Source: Lentzea guizhouensis
Lineage (GTDB): Bacteria > Actinomycetota > Actinomycetes > Mycobacteriales > Pseudonocardiaceae
Direction of reading: 5' to 3'
Length of the DNA stretch: 64,000 nt
NCBI RefSeq assembly: GCF_001701025.1
Contig: NZ_CP016793.1
Location: 7,564,001 to 7,628,000, forward strand
How positions within the stretch are numbered: the stretch's first letter is position 1; each line of letters begins with the position of its first letter. The notes beneath the pieces were generated by a model. It saw only the letters and a program-made list of their open reading frames with translations, was not told the origin of the DNA and did no database searches. The position numbers and the translations under genes are program-made. Below are positions 59,214 to 64,000 of the stretch, one piece after another.

Positions 59214-59234
59214 TTGCCTAGAGGTCCTAGGCAA
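59214..59234. promoter_or_regulatory. TetR operator between FBP and TetR genes
   Basis: TTGCCTAG and CTAGGCAA are perfect 8-bp arms around AGGTC. The half GTCCTAGG recurs at 59245-59252, closer to the TetR start, as a possible second half-site. Confidence 0.75.
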
Positions 59235-59263
59235 ATGTTTAAGGGTCCTAGGAAGGGTGTTCC

Positions 59264-59830
59264 ATGGCACGTGCGGGGATCACCGCTGGCCGCCTCACGC
59301 AGGCGGCCGCGGAGCTGGCGGACGAGGTCGGCTTCGACAATGTGACGGTCTCCGCGCTCGCCCGCCACTTCGGCGTGAAGGACGCCTCGCTCTACTCGCA
59401 CATCCGCAACGCCCACGACCTGCGCACCCGCGTCGCCGTGCTGACCCTCGCCGAGCTGGCCGACCACGTTGCCGGCGCCATCGCCGGCCGGGCCGGCAAG
59501 GACGCGCTGCGGGCGTTCGCCGACGCCTACCGCGGCTATGCGAAACAGCACCCCGGCCGGTACACGGCCACCCAGATGGCACTGGACCCGGACACGGCGG
59601 CGACCAGCGCGGCCGGGCGGCACGCCGAGCTCACGCGAGCGGTGCTGCGCGGCTACGACCTGTGGGAACCCGACCAGACCGACGCCGTGCGGCTGCTGCA
59701 CAGCACCCTGCACGGGTACGTGTCGCTGGAGCAGGCCGGGGCGTTCCACAGCCACCCGCGCGGCGTCGAGGCCTCCTGGACCCGCGCGGTCGACGCTCTG
59801 GACTCGGTGCTGCGCGCCTGGCCGGCCTGA
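59264..59830 (+). CDS. TetR/AcrR-family regulator with WHG-type C-terminal domain
   Basis: A 188-residue regulator. Helix-turn-helix VTVSALARHFGVKDASLYSHIRNAHDLRTRVAV at about residues 26-58; the C-terminal domain has the WHG features (DAYRGYAKQHPGRYTATQMA; LLHSTLHGYVSLEQAGAF). The ATG at 59264 follows a palindrome and lies 66 bases from the divergent FBP gene, the probable target. It is followed 15 bases later by the VanX-like gene, so it may also be in an operon with it. The ligand is unknown. Confidence 0.92.
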   Translation: MARAGITAGRLTQAAAELADEVGFDNVTVSALARHFGVKDASLYSHIRNAHDLRTRVAVLTLAELADHVAGAIAGRAGKDALRAFADAYRGYAKQHPGRYTATQMALDPDTAATSAAGRHAELTRAVLRGYDLWEPDQTDAVRLLHSTLHGYVSLEQAGAFHSHPRGVEASWTRAVDALDSVLRAWPA

Positions 59831-59845
59831 CCCCCGGCTGCTTGG

Positions 59846-60600
59846 ATGAGCTGCGTGCGCGCCTTGTTGCTCTCCGTGCTGCTGACCCTGTCGATCACCG
59901 CACCCGCCCAGGCCTCCTCCACCGGGTTCGTGAACCTCAGGGACGTCGACCCGACGATCCGCCACGACATCCGCTACTTCAGCGCCCACAACTTCGTCGG
60001 CGAGCCGGTCGACGGCTACCGCGAGCCCCTGTGCCTGCTCACCAAGCCCGCCGCCAAGGCGCTGCGCAGGGTCCAGCGGGAGGTGCTCAGGCGCGGCTAC
60101 ACGCTCAAGGTCTACGACTGCTACCGCCCGCAACGCGCCGTCGACCACTTCGTGCGCTGGGCCAAAGACCTCGCCGATGAGCGGATGAAGATCGAGTTCT
60201 ACCCGCGCGTCGACAAGACCCGGCTGTTCGAGGACGGCTACATCGCCGAGAAGTCCGGCCACAGCCGCGGCTCCACCCTCGACGTCACCATCGTGCGGCT
60301 CCCACCTGAGCCGCAACGCCCGTTCGTGCCCGGTGAGCCGCTGGTGAACTGCTTCGCGCCCGGCCAGTTCCCCGACACACCGTCGACATGGCCACCGGCT
60401 ACGACTGCTTCGACACCCTCTCGCACACCGACGACCCGCGCGTGACCGGAGCGGCCCGGGAGCACCGGCAGCTGCTGAAGAACGCGATGGCGCGCGACGG
60501 GTTCCGCAACCTGCCCGAGGAGTGGTGGCACTTCACGCTGAACGACGAGCCGTACCCGGACACCTACTTCGACTTCCCGGTGTCGCGCCGGTCGGTCTGA
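59846..60600 (+). pseudogene. Secreted D-alanyl-D-alanine dipeptidase (VanX-like), one apparent base loss
   Basis: Signal peptide at the N-terminus (LLLSVLLTLSITAPAQA), then the VanX fold: VYDCYRPQRAVDHFVRWA, the zinc-binding SGHSRGSTLDVTIV, and in another frame the C-terminal YDCFDTLSHTDD and catalytic EEWWHFTL. The frame changes after CFAPGQFPD at about 60375, where one added base (GACAACACC for GACACACC) restores a protein of about 250 residues. All metal ligands are present, so the gene is probably intact in the cell. It would cleave D-Ala-D-Ala dipeptides outside the membrane, in wall turnover or glycopeptide resistance. Confidence 0.82.
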
Positions 60601-60695
60601 GCGGGCCCGCTCGGCCCGGAAAACCGCTGCCCCCACCAGCGCCGGTCGAGTACCGTCCCGATCATGACCAAGCGAATCGAGACCCCTTCCGCCCG

Positions 60696-62400
60696 GTGAG
60701 CGCGACCGATCAGCCCGGTGGGCTGACCCCGGTGCCGTTGTTCGAGCACGCGCTGCGCTGGTACCGGCAGCACCCGGACGACCCGCTGCCCGGGAACGGC
60801 ATCCCGCTCCCCGCCGACGCCGACGTCCCGGACCTCCCGCGGCACGAGCTCGAAGCAGCTCTCCTGGCCGCACTGCGCGACTTCCGCACCGCCCAGGACC
60901 TGCACGACGCGTGCGCCCGCCTGCCGGTCAGACCCTGGTACCTGCGCAGACTCGCGGTGGAGCGGACGTCACGGCTGCTGACCGCGGCCCGCTGGCTGGT
61001 CGAACACGGCACCGACCGCCGCGCGGTCCTGGTCCGCCTGGCGGTGCTCAAGGGCCACGCGGTCCCGGCCGACGTGCCGGTGCTCAAGGTCGTCGGCCTG
61101 CTGCGGCCGTTCGACGGGCTCGCCGCCGAGGTCCTCGCGGGCCTCCTGGAAGCGGCTCACGACCTCATCTGGCTCGCCGAGCGCACTCACCGCCAAGTGG
61201 CGGTCACCGCCGCGCGCGCACTGACCACCCATCCCGACCCGGCCGTGCGGTGGTGGGTGCGCTCGCGCCCGCACACCGTCCTGGCCGCTGACCACGCCCG
61301 TGAGATCGCCGAGGAGCACCGCTTGCTCGACCTGTTGACGAAGCCGGACGCCCTGGCGTGGGAGCAGGTCGCGAACCTGCTGCTCGCGATGACCAAGCCG
61401 GGCAACGACCGCTACGAGATCACCGCCTATCCCGACGCGCTCGCCGTCTACGACCGCTGGACCGCCCTGGCGGACCGGCAGGAACCGTCCGTCGACCGCG
61501 CCGCGCTCCTCGCGTCCACCGCCCACGACCTGGCCACCGGCCCGGCTGCTCTCGTCGTCGGTGCGTCGCGCGAGGTGTTCCTGGCGAGGATCCGAGACGT
61601 GCTCGGCTCGTGGGAGCTCACGCCCGCCGGACCGGTCGAGACCCGCCGGGCCGAGTGGGTCGCCAAGCAGCAGCTCGACGTGCCGCAGAGCCGGTTCGCC
61701 GTGCGCGTCGTCGTGCCCGACCCGAACCCGATCGGATTTCCGCGGGTCCAGACCCGGATCGTGGTCGACGGCCGCCCGGTCGTCCCGGCCGCGTTCGCGT
61801 CAGGACCACCGGACGATCCCGCGAGGCTCCTCGACAACGGCCTGTTGCGCGCCACGGAGGAACCGCACGAGGTGCGGCTCGCCGAGGCGGACTGCACCGA
61901 GGGGTGCTGTGGCGCCCTGCACGTCACGATCGTGCGCGAGGGTGACGAGGTGGTGTGGCGGGACTGGCGCACGCCGGACGAGCCGCCGGAGGAGTTCCGG
62001 TTCGACGCGGGCGAGTACGACCGCGAGATCGAGCGGGCCATGAGCCGGCGCGACTGGGAATGGCCGGCCAGAACCGCGTCGAGGCTGCTGACCAGCGAGT
62101 TCGAGGCCGATCCCGACCTGTGGCTGCGCTGGGACTGCCGGCCCGACGGGTGCGCGGCCTGGCTCGCGGAGTTCGACACCGTGCGCGTGACGTTCTTCCA
62201 CCCGTCCGGCCGGCGATCCGTGGGTGCAGTTCGGGCTGGTGCTCGACATGGGGGAGCGGGACCCGGCCGCGGTGGTGGCCGAGTTCCTGGACCAGCTGCG
62301 CCACACCGACCCGAAGGCGCACGCCGACCTGATCGGCGGCACCGCGAACGGCGCGGAGCAGCTCGGTCTCGTCCCCCGTCCCCCGACCCGCTGGCGGTAG
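60696..62400 (+). pseudogene. Large protein of unknown function, apparent late frameshift
   Basis: A GTG at 60696 opens about 500 codons without known domains: an N-terminal region with LFEHALRWYRQHPDDPLPGNGIPLP, helical repeats (RQVAVTAARALTTHPDPAVRWWVRSRPHTVLA is HEAT-like), and a beta-rich part containing CTEGCCGALHVTIVREGDEVVWRDW. After FFHPSG near 62205 the natural continuation DPWVQFGLVLDMGERDPAAVV is in another frame to the TAG at 62400; two bases missing from a G run would join them to about 568 residues. The next gene begins 2 bases later. Function unknown. Confidence 0.7.
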
Positions 62401-62402
62401 CA

Positions 62403-64000
<1,598 letters not shown>

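Overview
The window is GC-rich (about 70% or more), densely coded DNA with GTG/TTG starts, GGAGG-type ribosome sites, ATGA/GTGA/TGATG gene overlaps and many TetR, LacI, LysR, HxlR, WYL and ECF-sigma regulators. The gene set, above all a pknG-glnH-glnX locus like that of mycobacteria, points to a filamentous actinomycete, probably Pseudonocardiaceae (Lentzea/Saccharothrix-like). The genus is inference. No rRNA, tRNA or CRISPR array was seen.

Layout. 1-2.4 kb: 3' part of an HrpA-type helicase. 2.6-6.6 kb: ribose/fructose-type ABC transporter with a divergent LacI regulator and two palindromic operators. 6.6-9.3 kb: HxlR, SnoaL-like, epimerase and LysR genes. 9.3-15.9 kb: a compact minus-strand operon glnX-glnH-pknG-PP2C-secreted protein-hydrolase, an amino-acid-sensing kinase locus with a zinc-ribbon phosphatase added. 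16.1-20.9 kb: a TetR gene divergent from an SNF2 ATPase/SWIM-protein pair. 20.9-31.5 kb: accessory enzymes and regulators, several very small Cys-rich proteins, a sigma-factor operon, and a second TetR whose operators share the core of the first. 31.5-33.1 kb: a YCII/ECF42-sigma pair preceded by a hairpin that pairs with its ribosome-binding site. 33-50 kb: transporters, GNATs, a secreted subtilase, SDR/VOC/YCII/RraA genes, MFS/DeoR/HAD, and a lipoprotein esterase with its TetR.

50.1-56.7 kb is the most unusual region. It holds a NACHT NTPase with an amyloid-like N-terminal motif, a TPR-CHAT (caspase-like) protein, a cytoplasmic subtilisin-like protease, a 138-residue protein overlapping a sigma-factor gene, and that sigma factor. 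A protease-controlled transcription or conflict module is plausible but unproven. 57.2-58.6 kb carries an IS630 element sharing a TA with a roughly 161-bp MITE-like hairpin. 58.7-64 kb: FBP zinc-finger protein, TetR, VanX-like dipeptidase, an unknown protein, epoxide hydrolase, and the end of an FAD monooxygenase.

Several conserved genes (pknG, a MocR regulator, NACHT, CHAT, VanX, and the unknown gene at 60.7 kb) are readable only by changing frame. Every shift fits a loss of bases in GC-rich runs. This looks more like a systematic sequence error than true decay, so the word pseudogene below is provisional.
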